From the NCBI GenBank assembly GCA_034440635.1, contig JAOTON010001531.1, forward strand, positions 558,001 to 622,000: a DNA stretch of 64,000 nt, written 5' to 3'. This document shows positions 23,675 to 35,470 of the stretch, piece by piece. Made by a program: the position numbers and the translations under genes. The notes under the pieces were generated by a model, which saw only the letters and a list, made by a program, of their open reading frames with translations, did not search any database and was not told the origin of the DNA. The stretch comes from Lepas anatifera. Its lineage: Eukaryota > Arthropoda > Thecostraca > Lepadidae. Position 1 is the stretch's first letter. Each line of letters opens with the position of its first letter.

Positions 23675-24129
23675 TTAAAGGGAATGTGGCACCTTGGTCA
23701 AATCCTGGAATTTAGTGTAATTAGGCGTACTTTTAGCCGAAAATAATGAAACCACTCATGATTTCTCTGAGAAATGTAAAATAAGCTCAATATTTTGATG
23801 TTTAAAATACTCCTCTAGGAAAAGAAATAGATATCTGCCCGTGGATGATGTCATGATCTGGCAGCCACCACCATACTTGAAACGCCTCAAGGGCTTCGAT
23901 TGGCTGATGCTCATCGTGACGTCAGCATATGTCGTCACACCAACAGCCGTGACAACTGTGGCCTGCTGCTAGAGGTACATGAGGGGTACATTGCAGGTAG
24001 ATTTTAGTTTTTTACGGAAATATCGAGTTCCAAGACAAATGATATCTTGAGTACCGGGTTTTCCGACTTGCTTTACAACTTGGCTATCCCAGTTAAAATC
24101 ACGTTATGAAGGTGCCACATTCCCTTTAA
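23675..24129. mobile_element. TTAA-flanked MITE, piggyBac-like
   Basis: The element at 23679-24125 (447 bp) begins AGGGAATGTGGCACCTT and ends with its exact reverse complement. It is flanked on both sides by TTAA (23675-23678 and 24126-24129). TTAA target duplication is the signature of piggyBac-type insertion. There is no transposase frame. Subterminal sequence at the right end (reverse complement TTCATAACGTGATTTTAAC) recurs in fragments at 13093 and 35522, so it is a dispersed family in this genome. TIRs beginning AGGG rather than the usual CCC are a reservation about the superfamily. Confidence 0.82.
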
Positions 24130-27100
24130 TGAGGAGTCTCCGACATTGGTGTCGCCGATCGCGTCAGTGCCGCTCATACGGTGTGATTTATGTATCTAAG
24201 ATTTTTGCACCAAAATCGTGAGCCTGCCGTCCAGCTTTCTCGGAAATCGTATCACACTTCATCAGATTTGGTGCATTATACTTTTACATGACGCATTTTA
24301 CGGCATTTGATAGGCACATTGGCTTTAATACATGACCATTACGCATATTACAAATTTGGAACCTGCATAGTTACTCCTTTCAAATCAAGCATTTGGATCA
24401 AACATTTTTGTTCAGATTCGTAAGAAATTCGCAAAAACAAAATACGGCGGCACGTTTCTAGTTTTAAGAAGGTGGTTTCATTTTTGTCCTCTTTGTTGAA
24501 GTATGGAAGTTTTGACATCCTTTGGGGCAATTAGCTGCGGGGGTTTCAATAGCGGTATTTGTTCACTGATTGGATATCGTACCTTGTTGCACAGTAAACG
24601 CCAACCGGTCTGCGTGCGCGGGAACTCAAGGCACATTCCGCAGCAAAGAAGGCATCTGGAAATTTGGCACTTGTCCAATATAGCTGGTAGTCGGCACAAA
24701 ATTTCAGAAGCAGCTTACACAGGGACTGCTTAGTTCGCAGGTGTATGATTTATGGGGCTTTCTCCTTTGGAGTGTTACCCAGTTCACGCTGAGGAAGGGA
24801 GTATGTTGTTGACCATTCTTTTCGGCGCGGACCGCCTGTGAGGAGGCATTTCAGTCAAAGAAGCACGGCACGTGCGTTGTATATTCGTTATACTGCGATC
24901 GGATATTTACCCGGTATGATATTGGAAGTCCGTTTAATCCAAGAAAAAACCATCCTCCTAAGTAGCGAGATTTACTAATGCACGTAATTTGTGGTCTTTA
25001 ACTATTCAGACGCCTGATTTTCCTGTTGGAGCTCTGCTTTTTTAACATTTCTTCCCTCAAACTAAGCATCGAAAATAATCCGAGGAGACAAATCCACGTG
25101 CATTTTTGAGCCTTTGGAATTTGGACGATAGTTTTTCTTAGACTAAACGGGACTATAGATGGCTGCACGTAGTAGGGTAGCAAAGGCACCTGCTGACTTA
25201 GATGCCACTGATATCGCCAAATTAGGCGGCGTGATGCCTTAAATCCTCGTAGCTGTACAGTTCACTGCAAGCAGTACGGATGTTCCCGAAAAAAATGGTA
25301 TGGTTCTTTTAGTCCCTAGAGTGTGCTATTTGCAATAAGCCATTAAGCACACTGTGCCTACAGCAGGAAAAGATCTGGGCCGCAAAACTTTTAAGTGGCT
25401 TTGTAATCCGCCAGCTCAGCCGTTATTCGCGTGGCCGTTCCGGGAAGTGTTTTTTTTTGCCTAGCTGGTTTACTTGACTAGCCTATTCTTGTTACCTGTA
25501 CTGAGCCATCCGACATGGTGTTCAGGCGTGCATACGCGTCGGAAAAGGGGGGCAGGGGCGCCTGCCACCCCCCCACTTTTTGGCCAAAAATTTCCTGATC
25601 TCAGTCAAAATGAGAGAAAGCCGGACATTCTTATATCCAGCCGCTGCGGAAGGCAATGAGGAGCCTAAATTCGAACAGTTTTTGGTCCTGATGTTGAAAG
25701 TATTTTGTCAGCATCAGGTTGAATGTTGGCTGCCCCCCTCTCCCCCAACATTTTTGCCGGTGGCGACACTCATGCAGCCGTGGACAGGTGGCCGATCCCG
25801 TCCAGTCGGCTGTCGCTGCTGCTTGTTGACTGCTGATCCTGGCCGGCTCCCCATAATCCGCTTGTACCGGCTCTTGGCGACCGGCTTATCAGGGTTTTCA
25901 TGATGCTTACGACTATTTCGGTGGTTAAATCTTCGGTAATGTTTTTTGCGGTTTCAGCCTGGTTTTGCGCGCCAGCTGATACTTTTCTAATCTGCTAATT
26001 CATACTTACACTGATATGCTGAGGGTATTTGTACGATAAGTACATATTCGTGATTCCATGGAATTTATGCTGTAATGCGTCGTCAATTGGTGCAGTGGAC
26101 GTGAAGCGATGCGAACGGATCAATCCAAACGCAGGCCAAGTGCTAGTTGTTAAGGAAATAGCGCGCTCCTTTTCTGGTCGACTTCGAAACTAGCTGCCTC
26201 ACGAAAGCAATTAGATATAATTGGAAGTAGTTTGTGACTAAACAGGGCCTGTTAAGTGTCGTTATGGCTGGACGAAAATTAGGCAGTTTTCCTCAGTTTT
26301 GTCACACGCGCATGCCGACATACTTTTGCTCGTGGTGAGTGGCCGATGGGCACTTCTTCTTGGACGATGCGGTCTCGCCAACTTGTGCATTGTGATGCGC
26401 TCTCAATCGGAGATCGCCTGGGGCTGCTGCGATTGGCTGGGTAGCCTGTAGAGACGTTTCTACGACTGGAGGTGCGAAGGCCGTCATGTTGGCTCTCTGG
26501 AAGACCAGGTGTATCACTGGAGCTGGGGACAGGCACAGGTCGCTGGAGTTGGGGTGGTTGGTGCGGGGACTGAGGCCGGTGGTTGGTGGTGTAACTGCAG
26601 TGGTGTGGTGTCGCCAGCAGGAATGGCCACGTGACTTGGAAGCTGTGGGTGCAGACAGAAGCCCCAGGGCATAGGGTACGGGTAGCCTTTAAGTACTCAA
26701 ATACGGGATGTATTTCTGGGCGACCGTGGGCATCGGGCAGTTCATAGTTTATACCGAAGACAATGAGCGGATCCAGTGGGAGGGGCTAGTTCGGTTATGC
26801 TGCCCCCCACCAAAACGAAATATAGGGGTCAATCCTCTTTGCCTCCCCCACCCCCCCTCCCGGCAAAGTAAACTAGTAGTTCATAATTGATCAATTGTGT
26901 CCGTTCGGAACTCATTTCTTCGGAGGTGAAATTCTCTATGAAGGGATGAAAAACTTAATGGTGCCACCTTCGCAGTGCGACGTTTTTTCTCACCGACATG
27001 GATTTGACCCCCTCCCCTCCAATCCACCGGCTGGTCCTGCCCCTGCCTAGGAGGCTTCTGTATCAAATGACGTGATTTGGAATGGGATTAAGAGGAATTG

Positions 27101-30035
27101 AGTGTTTTCCTCTTGAGATAGGTAAATCAGCAGATAGGTCCTGTTTTGTGCGCAAAGAACACGTGTTTCTTGTTGACCTAAGCCACTGAACCCCGTGCCT
27201 TATATCCTTGCGACCGGACTGTTCACGAAAAGCTCAGCTCTTTTCCTGGATGGTTTACATTCACTGAATACCACGCTTTCATTTGGGCGTAACTGTGTGC
27301 GTGTCGACAGGACTCTAGCCTCATAAGGCCACTGCGGTCTGCTGAACTGCACTTGCTGCCGACCACCCAGCCATGAAATGTGATCGAGACATTTTCTCAA
27401 GACTACAGTCAGGCCTGTGCAAAGTACTGTAATATCCTGCGTAAATTTGGTGTTCATGAGTGGCTGAGTCAACTCAATAGCTTTGTTTTATTTCTCGGCT
27501 GATTTCCAACGTCGCGGCAATGTTGAGCCGACGGTGGCTGGTCTTTGTTTTTCTTACATCATGGACATTTGGACAATTGATCGGTTGAAGAGTTCACAGG
27601 GGGAACCTGACCACCCCATTCCATAGCCCAACTGCTCTGTTAGTATTACACAAGAGTCGTCACAGACAAAGTGTGCCCAGCAGCACCATAACACATCTCA
27701 CTGACTCCAGAGTAGCCACCCCGTGCTGGCCGCCCTCTCCCTGTATCGTCTGCGGTCGGCTGATTATACCCCGGAACTTTACATATTCTGTAACAGGTGG
27801 GACGTCCTGGTTTCACAACAGCCTGTCGCGTATACCCGGGAGGAGACAGCTCGGGTCCGTCTGTCCAAGCCCAGGGTCGTCCCCACTGCTCCCGTGTTAA
27901 ATCGGGCCATGGCGGCACCCGCAGCATACCGCCAGCTCACCAATTTCCTTCAGCGGCCGAGACTCAGAGGCGGCAATTTACATACCATCGGGCGGTGTTT
28001 AAGTCGAGGATCCGTCGTATACTGAGCTCGTGGCTTTTTGTAGTCTCCCATGTTGTAATTACGTTTCTTATAGGCGATCTTTAAAACAGGTTCTGGCATC
28101 TACTGATCACGTGACTGTTGTCGTTCTATCCGATTTTGTCATCCATCACACTATGTAAGTGAGAGTGAAACCAACCCTCCAATAAGAGAGACAGCTAGAA
28201 GAATCGTTGGTCTCCTCCCCCACTAGCTGTAGGAAAGAGGCAGGAATAAAGTGGCCGGATCCCGCTGCCTCCAGGTTCGAATATCGCCGAGAGCCGTTTT
28301 ATTGTTAGTCATGGTCAGAATGGTCCTCGTGAGAGATACCACGCTGTAGTCAAGTAATTTGTGCGCACAAATGGTGGAAATTGGTCGGTAGTGCATTGTA
28401 AATGGGCTCTGTTCAGTAGTTGGACGGTCGTTATTATTTACGTCTGGGCTGGATTTATCGGATGGTCTGGGACGGTCGGTCTGTGTCGTAGTTTCTCATT
28501 CTGGACAAGAGAAATAATAGCCGATGTTATCCAGTCTTAAACTCATGGAAGTCCGGGCTGGACGGTCAGTGAAATGTTCTCGGCAATTTATTTTAGGCGC
28601 GTGAATGAGCGCGCGAGATTCGGTGAAGCTCACCATCATTCCTGCCTGTGATTGGTCATTAGCACGGAGCACGTTTCCAGACGTGTGTTCAGATGAAGCG
28701 TCTGTGGATTTCGGAGAATGAAGATGGTGCGCAGTGGCGCCCCTAGCGAGTTAGAAATGTGGGGGAGGGTGTGAGTGAAGCTTAATTTCCTCGTAGACAG
28801 AAAACCACCCCCTCTGAAATAGAAAATAAGAACGGTTTGCTTTTGGAATCCTTGTGATGGTATACAACTACTGGCGTCAAAAATACTAGCTTTTCCAATT
28901 TTGTCTGCAATTGAAGAAAACATTCTGAATAAGAGGCGTTCTACCCATCCTCCCCGCTCTCGACGCCCACACGGATGTGGTAATTGGCTCAGAAATGACG
29001 TTGTTCCTATTCCCAACTCGGTCAACGTGCTAAAAGCCTGTTGATATGAACCCTGTGTAAGCTCATATTTTTTACACTTAGTGTAAGTCTGCCCCAGAAG
29101 TGGATGGGCAGCTTTTCCCTGCACTGATGTACGGAAAACTGAGGCTTTGCTGCAGCTTCGACGATGGTCTCTCGGGAGCAGAGCAAAATGTCCTGCAAAT
29201 CAGTCTTCTTCAAACCTTTTTCAGGTCATTAATCTCATGCAATGCAATACAAAAACATTTATTATTGACGGGCATTCGACATTATTTCATCTGAGATTAG
29301 CACAAAAGTACTGGTCAGTCCCAAAATCTGGATTCCAGGCAGAATTCGGTGCAGGGTCTAGCCACTTCTTGGAGGCTAATATCATAGTTGGGGGAGAGGG
29401 GCACTCGCTTAGATCGGTCGCGATGGAGCTGTTGCAGTAGTCGGCTTAAGAGATACTCATCGTCTTTACCTCCCCCGTTTGAACCGCCCTTATCTAAATC
29501 CGTTTTCCTGGGAAAGGCAGACTTGTTGTTTTGAAGAATATAAACGTTTCTCGTGATACTGACTCATTATTCCCAGCACAGTTCGGTCTGGGAATTACCG
29601 TGGTACCCATGTCATTGCCTCCAACCAATGGGCGTCGAATTCGGCAGGGGAGGGGTCACACGACCCCGCACGCACGAACAAACGGCTGCTTCTCTCCCGC
29701 AATTTTGGCACTCGGATCGACTATTAAGCCTTCTTTCCACTATAAATATCGGGTCTGTTCCAGCATCTCCCCCAGCCTTCCTGTGCGTTCTAGTGCCTTC
29801 TCCAACCTCCTCCAAGCTCATCTCAAACCTCTTCCAATCTCTTCCCTAAATATATTTTTCGGAGATGGTTGGAGGAGGCCAAATTCTGGCCCACGGATAT
29901 GAGTTGAAGATTCAAAACAATTCGTTTTACGGTGAGAATTGAGCTCTGACCCCGCCCGGATGACGCCTCAGAGTCCTCTCCCCCAGTCAGATGTGGTGAC
30001 GCATCAGCTCTAACCCCCTTCTCTCCACCCGACAG

Positions 30036-30301
30036 CACCATGAGTCAGAGGGCGAGAAGTCTGACCAGGACCTGGTGGTGGACGTTGCCGGAAATGAAGA
30101 CACCTCGCCGGCGCGCCACAACGGAGAGCCGCGGCCCGCCGACCTCCGCAACGGTCCGGCAGCCGTCGGCGTGGGCGGCGGAGCTCCGGCGGGGGCGGCG
30201 GCGGCGGCTGACGACAGAAAGCCTCCAGCACCGGGAGGGAGCGGCCGCCCAGTCAGAGCAGCAGCAGCCGCAGCACCCCCAGTCTCAGCCGGAAGGAGTC
30301 G
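30036..30301 (+). CDS. gro: Groucho/TLE corepressor, CcN/SP-region exon with an internal frameshift
   Basis: The exon opens in phase 0 after CCCGACAG with HHESEGEKSDQDLVVDV, a near-exact copy of the CK2-site block of arthropod Groucho, then an acidic and Ala/Gly-rich stretch (GAPAGAAAAADDRKPPAPGG). Its 3' end reads SQSSSSRSTPSLSRKES directly up to the donor GTGAGG at 30302, again matching the family, but in a different frame. The first frame continues instead into low-complexity Ala and Pro and then a stop. The exon is 266 bp, one short of the 267 needed to keep phase 0 at both ends. A single missing base between about 30232 and 30250, near CGGCCGCCC, would reconcile both halves. This could be an assembly error in GC-rich sequence or a null allele. 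In the family this segment is a phosphorylation-regulated linker. Confidence 0.88.
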
Positions 30302-33300
30302 GTGAGGGTCACTGCCGAGCTGCCGCGCATGGTGACGGGGGGATGGACTCTCTACCATTTCTGCTGATACCTGATATTCTAGATACTTATAGTTATTTAG
30401 ACCCTCTCTCCCTCCGCACAGATTGTCGAAGATCCTGTTGTAGGCACGCAGCAGATGGGATGTGGGGGGAGGGAACCGCTTATGGGGGAGATGGTGCTCA
30501 ACGGTTCGATCAAACAACATAGTGGAACTGGAAAAGCAGAAACAATGTGACTACTGCTAACCTTTGCTGTTAGCTCTATTCTCACGTCTGCTAAAACTCC
30601 TGCTCGTCCCCCTCATCCTCCAACATCGGACCGGTACCCGTCAGTAACTGGCGCCTGGCTTCGTGTTCGCGTCTCAGAAAACGTTTAATCCCAGAAGAAA
30701 ATGAGTCTCTGCGTCGTAGGTCTTATCAGAGCCGATTTGAGACCCCTGCATGGGCGCTAATCCGCTAATCCTCAAACAGAAGTTCACAGAGGCCATGCAT
30801 GCTCCCTGTGTGCTTCCTCCTGGCTAATCCCCTTGTCTCTCGAGTTCTCCCGTCCACATAATCCCCATCGCTGCGTCACGGCGTCCTACTTTGTCCTGTT
30901 TACCATTAGCTCGACTACCACGTGTGGGCCGGCCCCAGCAGCCGTGGGTGGCCCCATCGCCCAATCACACGCCGTTACCTCTGCCCGGCCTCTGATCGTG
31001 GCAGAGTTTGACTCGGGATCGACTCCAACCGACACTTGTTCCTTGAGTAAACTGTTGAGCCTTCGTGGTCAGGCTAAGCTTCGCCGGCGGCTGGCTGCGG
31101 AGCAGCGGAGCTGGCATGTTGATCCATCCCTGCCACGTCATATTAACCACCATCGATACCGACACTGATGTCAGTGAGCGCCCCCCCTCTGTCATGAGGG
31201 GGCTCTCCTCCGCTGCGGCCTATTTGGCCGGCGTCAGCGGCTTGTGTGCTTAATGGACAGGGCGCAGCTGTGTTTACTATCGATAGCAGGCGTCTGCGCC
31301 GGGTTTGCTGAGGGCCGCGGTGGTGACGCAGCGCCGTGCTCTCCGTTTTTATTGTCTTAATGGCCATGGTGATACGTATGAATAGTTCAGTGGACAAACC
31401 CGAATGCAACGCGGTGCACCTGCGAGGTTTTGCACGTTCCGGACTTATCTTTGACCTTCCTTTGATAAATTGGGCACTAGCAAAGCTGTACAAAAAGAAC
31501 GGAGCATTCAGGCGTCTTCATATATACGTTTTTTTCTGAAAATCTCCCTCAGGATCGTTCAGTTTCATCGTTATCCGCCCTGTGTCCACTGGATTTCATG
31601 CCTGGGATGCTCTCAATATCCACAGTCCTCCCTAGGAGTTGCTGACATCAGCACAGCCGTCTTCTCAGAGCTAGAGCTGTGACTGAAGGCTAACTAACGC
31701 CACAGACCTTTTTTGCACCGGCTCCCCTTCCCTGTCGCCATCTATCTCCACATTTTTTTCAACCTTTAGTCAAGCTGCCCTCCTCTCCCCTCCGCTCTGC
31801 CCTCCTCAGGTCCCATAGATTCTATCTCTCGCAGAGCCCGGGTCCCTGCCACCTTGCCGTCTGGTTTCCGAGCGACAGCCCTCCCTGGAAGAGGGAGTGG
31901 TGATCTCAAGTGCTTCATCTTGTCACCCGACCTCAGTCTGTCTCCCGCTGTCGGCCTTTGTCAACACCTAGCGCCTCGGTGTCTCCTGGACAGAGGCGGC
32001 GTCAGCCACAACCTCACGCGCGCCGCCACGAGTTTCACAACAGCGCGCGTATCTGGAAAAGGTGATTGCACCGCTTTTATTAGCAAAGAGTTCTCTATGT
32101 TCTCTCATGTCAAAGCCCGTTTTCCGAATGTCTTGGGAGGAGTAGGATCGGGTAGGATCGATCCTGGACATCCCTCTGCGACAGACCATTGTCCACTCGG
32201 CTCAGCCAGTTGGGTCACGTGACAGAACGCCGCTGCCTCTCGTCACCTCGCTGTCTGAGACCGAGTCGCAACACAGCCGCTCATTGGATAGTGACGTCAC
32301 AGCCCGTACATCTCGGCATGGTGACGTCAGAGGCCATCCATCTTTCGCTGAGAGGGGTGCTACACGCCAGATACATCAGGGGAATGGGGCGAGGGTAAAG
32401 CGACACCGGCCGGGGTGACGGTGCCGACTACTCACGGAGCACCGACAGCTCGAAGTCGCCGTTCACCGGGCATCCACAGCTCAAAGTCAAAGCACCAACT
32501 ATTCGAAGTCGTCGCTGACTGTAGGCGGGCTCTAACCAAATCAGAATTGTGCGTTATTCAAGTAATGATTGCGGAATGGTGTCGCCCATTTCTTTTAATT
32601 ATTTCACATTTGTTTTTTACCTTGGTATTCTTCTATCTGGTATCTTGATGCTGTTTTCCGTGTTGCATCTGCTGCACATTTTCCTTTGCTGTTTTTAACT
32701 TGGCTTGCTCTCAGTCCAGCTGGAGAGGTATTGGACCTCCGTCTGCCCTGCCGCCATCTCCCGGAGATGAGGTCGGTTTGTGGGCCGTTTCACGAGCCCG
32801 CTCCGTGTCAGGACACCCATATTTTACACTCCTCTCCTCGTAACCCTCGGTCTCTCCACCGTTCAGCGCAGGCGAGACTCCGCCGGCAGCGGCGCCATAG
32901 CCACAGCTGAAGGCGTGGACGCGCCCCCAATATTGGCGCACCAAACCGGGCTCGGAGGTCGAGTCCGCTCATGAGACGGCAAGGGCTGGCGGTTGAAACC
33001 CGGACATTGCTAATGTGGGGCTCTAACCCCTGTTCTTATCCGCCCGTTTACACACAGACCTAGCCTATGCTGAAGCAACCCAGCTATAGTACTGCCAACC
33101 ATTAGTGGAAAACAAAGTTCTGCTGTGGAGGTAAACAGGTAGCCGCAGCGTTTTGTCACGTGGCTCTACAGCTCAGGCGAATGTGCGAAACGTTGGCGCC
33201 TCTTAGAACGTACCTCCCCCTCCCCCGCGGGGAAGGAGGGGATCGCCGGCGGCGGCACGGCGTATTGATCCGACCCCGCGACCCCGTGCGTCGACCTCGC

Positions 33301-35281
33301 TCTGAACAGGCGACTGTGCCGTCGGCTAACCACAGGTCTGCCGAGGTGGGCGGCGCCCGAGTGACTTTGGAGCGGTATTGGTTTTGGGCCGACAGGTGGC
33401 ACGGCAGGCGAAACGCTCCGGAATTGGATCAAACAGATCAGGAGCTCGGCTCTGCTGCGACCTTGAAGTCTTTGATTTCGTCGCAGGTCCGTGTGAGGTC
33501 TCGCTCAATGACAATCCGTATGGTTTGAAGTCCAAATTATTTATGTCAGTTGATATATTTTTTACCATTAGGTTCGAGCTAAGTCACGAGTTTTTCCAGC
33601 GCGACAGGATTTCTCCGGTTGTGTTCGGAAGGCGACGAGTGTGTTCCCTGGCGCGGCGTCTGCTGCTGTGTGGGCAGCCTTTTTTCGTTATCGTGTTGAT
33701 GGTGATATTCGGCTTGACACGCTGTGTTTGCTGTCGTGATTGGACCACCCCGATAACGCCGTCGCCAAATTTGGACGGACTGCTGACAGGCCGGAGAAAG
33801 TGCACTCGCAGTGAGAGCTTACTGGGCACTCTGCTATAATCTGTATGAAGATTCAGCATCCTCCACCGCCGAGTGGCAAACTCCGGAAGGGGATTGAGAC
33901 GTACTAGTGAAACTAATCACAACCAGCCCCCCCTCCAAGGGCAAGGCTCGGTCTGTGTTTTTCCATCTCTGGTTCTATTGAAAATATTCGAAATTGTTTA
34001 TACTCGCTTGCAAACGTGGGAGACCACGAGGAATTTAATTACGTTACAAATTTAGAAACAAAGTGTTTTGTTAGTATGGCCATATCTGAAATATTCTGAA
34101 TAGTATTGATACAACCTTGAAAGGGTGGGCGTGTGACGTCGCCCAGGCGTGAATGAATTGCCCTAGAACGTACATTTAAATAAAGGTATCCTGCACCACA
34201 GCTGCGCTTCAGAACAAAGACAGCGGAGTCCCGGACCATTAGAAAACCATGCGTCAGACATTCACGTCGGGTTATTACTCCCGCTGGCTACCACATCCAC
34301 TCTGTCCCCATTTGGCCGGTCGATCCCTATTCAGCGGCGCGGCTGACCTTTTTAAAGGGCGACAGTGTTTTGGCTGCACCGCCGATCGACCGTGAGTGCC
34401 CTGAGGGCTGGCTATCGACGCCTCCGCCGCCAGCCGCGGCAGCACGGCGCCGTTTGCGGCGCAGTAATCACCCGGGCCCACTCCAGCATTGGCCGCAGCG
34501 GCAGGCCACGGCTGGTTTACAGCCGCCCCACAGTGTTCCGGTTACCAGCGACCCCTTTAGCGGCGGCCATGTGCCATCGGCGCTGAGCCGTGTTATGAAG
34601 CCGTTGTTTGCTGGCGCGTGACGCCGCCGCCGCCGAGCCTGCGGCGCTGCAGGTGAATGTTCGGAATGTTGCTGCTGATGTGTTGTTTTGTCTGGCGTAT
34701 GGAGTGATGGCCTGTTGACCGGCCGTCGCTTCAATTCCCAACAGGCTGGCCGCCGTGTGTACTGTAGTGCACCAGCGGGCGGTGCCCCCGGATATTATGC
34801 ACGTGCTGTGCTACCGTTGGCACCTCCCGCAGCGCGGCCCGCTATTGTTTATGAATGCTGCTGCCATGTCGACGTAGCACCGAACGTATTAATTGGGTGT
34901 CGTCCTGTGTTCTCTGTGCTGGAGCTCAGGTACTCGACATCCATATTTATTCTGGCGGTAGCTGCGATTGATGCATGTTTGATCTGATTTCCTGGTTATT
35001 GCCAGCAGTCAGTCATGACAGGTGGTGGGGTTTTCCCGAAAACCACCGAATTTACTCCGAAGAACCAGCAGTTTGCTCAGCTTGTCTATCGCAAAATGTT
35101 GGCGTAAGGCTTAACTGCTCCCTTTCTTTTTTGTTTTGCAAAAAATAAGTTAGTGGAGAATTTATGAATTTATTGATTTTTGCATTGATAGCTTAATGAT
35201 CTACCTCGCTTTGCCCTTGCCCTGTGGACTGCTGTGACGGTTCATTCTCGCCTATGCGGACTGATTCTGTGACCGTCACAG
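30302..35281 (+). other. gro: gro intron, 5.0 kb
   Basis: Bounded by GTGAGG at 30302 and GTCACAG ending at 35281, phase 0. Two palindromic TGACGTCA octamers are 30 bp apart at 32292 and 32322. No exon, RNA gene or mobile element was recognised. GC-rich chance frames occur on both strands at 33.2-33.8 kb and 34.3-34.7 kb. Confidence 0.8.
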
Positions 35282-35470
35282 GTGGATAAGCCCACGACGC
35301 CGGTCAGTAAGGCTCTGACGCCCACCTCGGCGCCCAACGGAGGTCTGAAGCCGGCGGCGGCCGTGGTGGGCGGCTACCCCTACGCTATGGCGCCCGGCCA
35401 GCGGCCGGAGCTGCCGGCGGCGGCGCCCGCCGGGTTTCCTCCCATGGCCGGCGCTTACCTGCGCGCTCCA
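35282..35470 (+). CDS. gro: Groucho/TLE corepressor, SP-region exon 1
   Basis: A 189-bp exon of exactly 63 codons, phase 0 at both ends (GTCACAG acceptor, GTAAGT donor at 35471). It starts VDKPTTPVSKALTPTSAP, aligning with the EKSTTPVSKSNTPTP block of vertebrate TLE proteins and the corresponding Drosophila stretch. It continues as a Pro/Ala/Gly-rich linker containing GGYPYAMAPGQRPELP and AGAYLRAP. The SP region is low in conservation and is targeted by MAPK and HIPK2 phosphorylation in studied species; the TP motifs here would fit, but that is inference. The reading frame is intact. Confidence 0.92.

Larger units (their letters stand above)
22220..30035 (+). other. gro: gro intron, 7.8 kb
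   Basis: Bounded by GTAAGT at 22220 and CCCGACAG ending at 30035, phase 0. It contains a small hAT-like element (22556-22709), a 39-bp tandem repeat (22898), a TTAA-flanked element (23679-24125) and a CRE-type octamer at 23917. From 24130 to 30035 I see no exon, RNA gene or clear repeat. CAGTGGCGCCCCTAG at 28732 resembles a lone DNA-transposon end. Confidence 0.8.

Noticed and set aside
28180..28290. tRNA-like stretch (AGGTTCGAATAT)
   Set aside because: A T-loop-like word is present but no A box, anticodon arm or acceptor stem could be fitted around it.
30040..30522. A 160-codon frame starting ATGAGTCAGAGG at 30040
   Set aside because: The ATG is internal to the Groucho exon, out of frame with HHESEGEKSDQDL, and the reading runs through the donor site into the intron.
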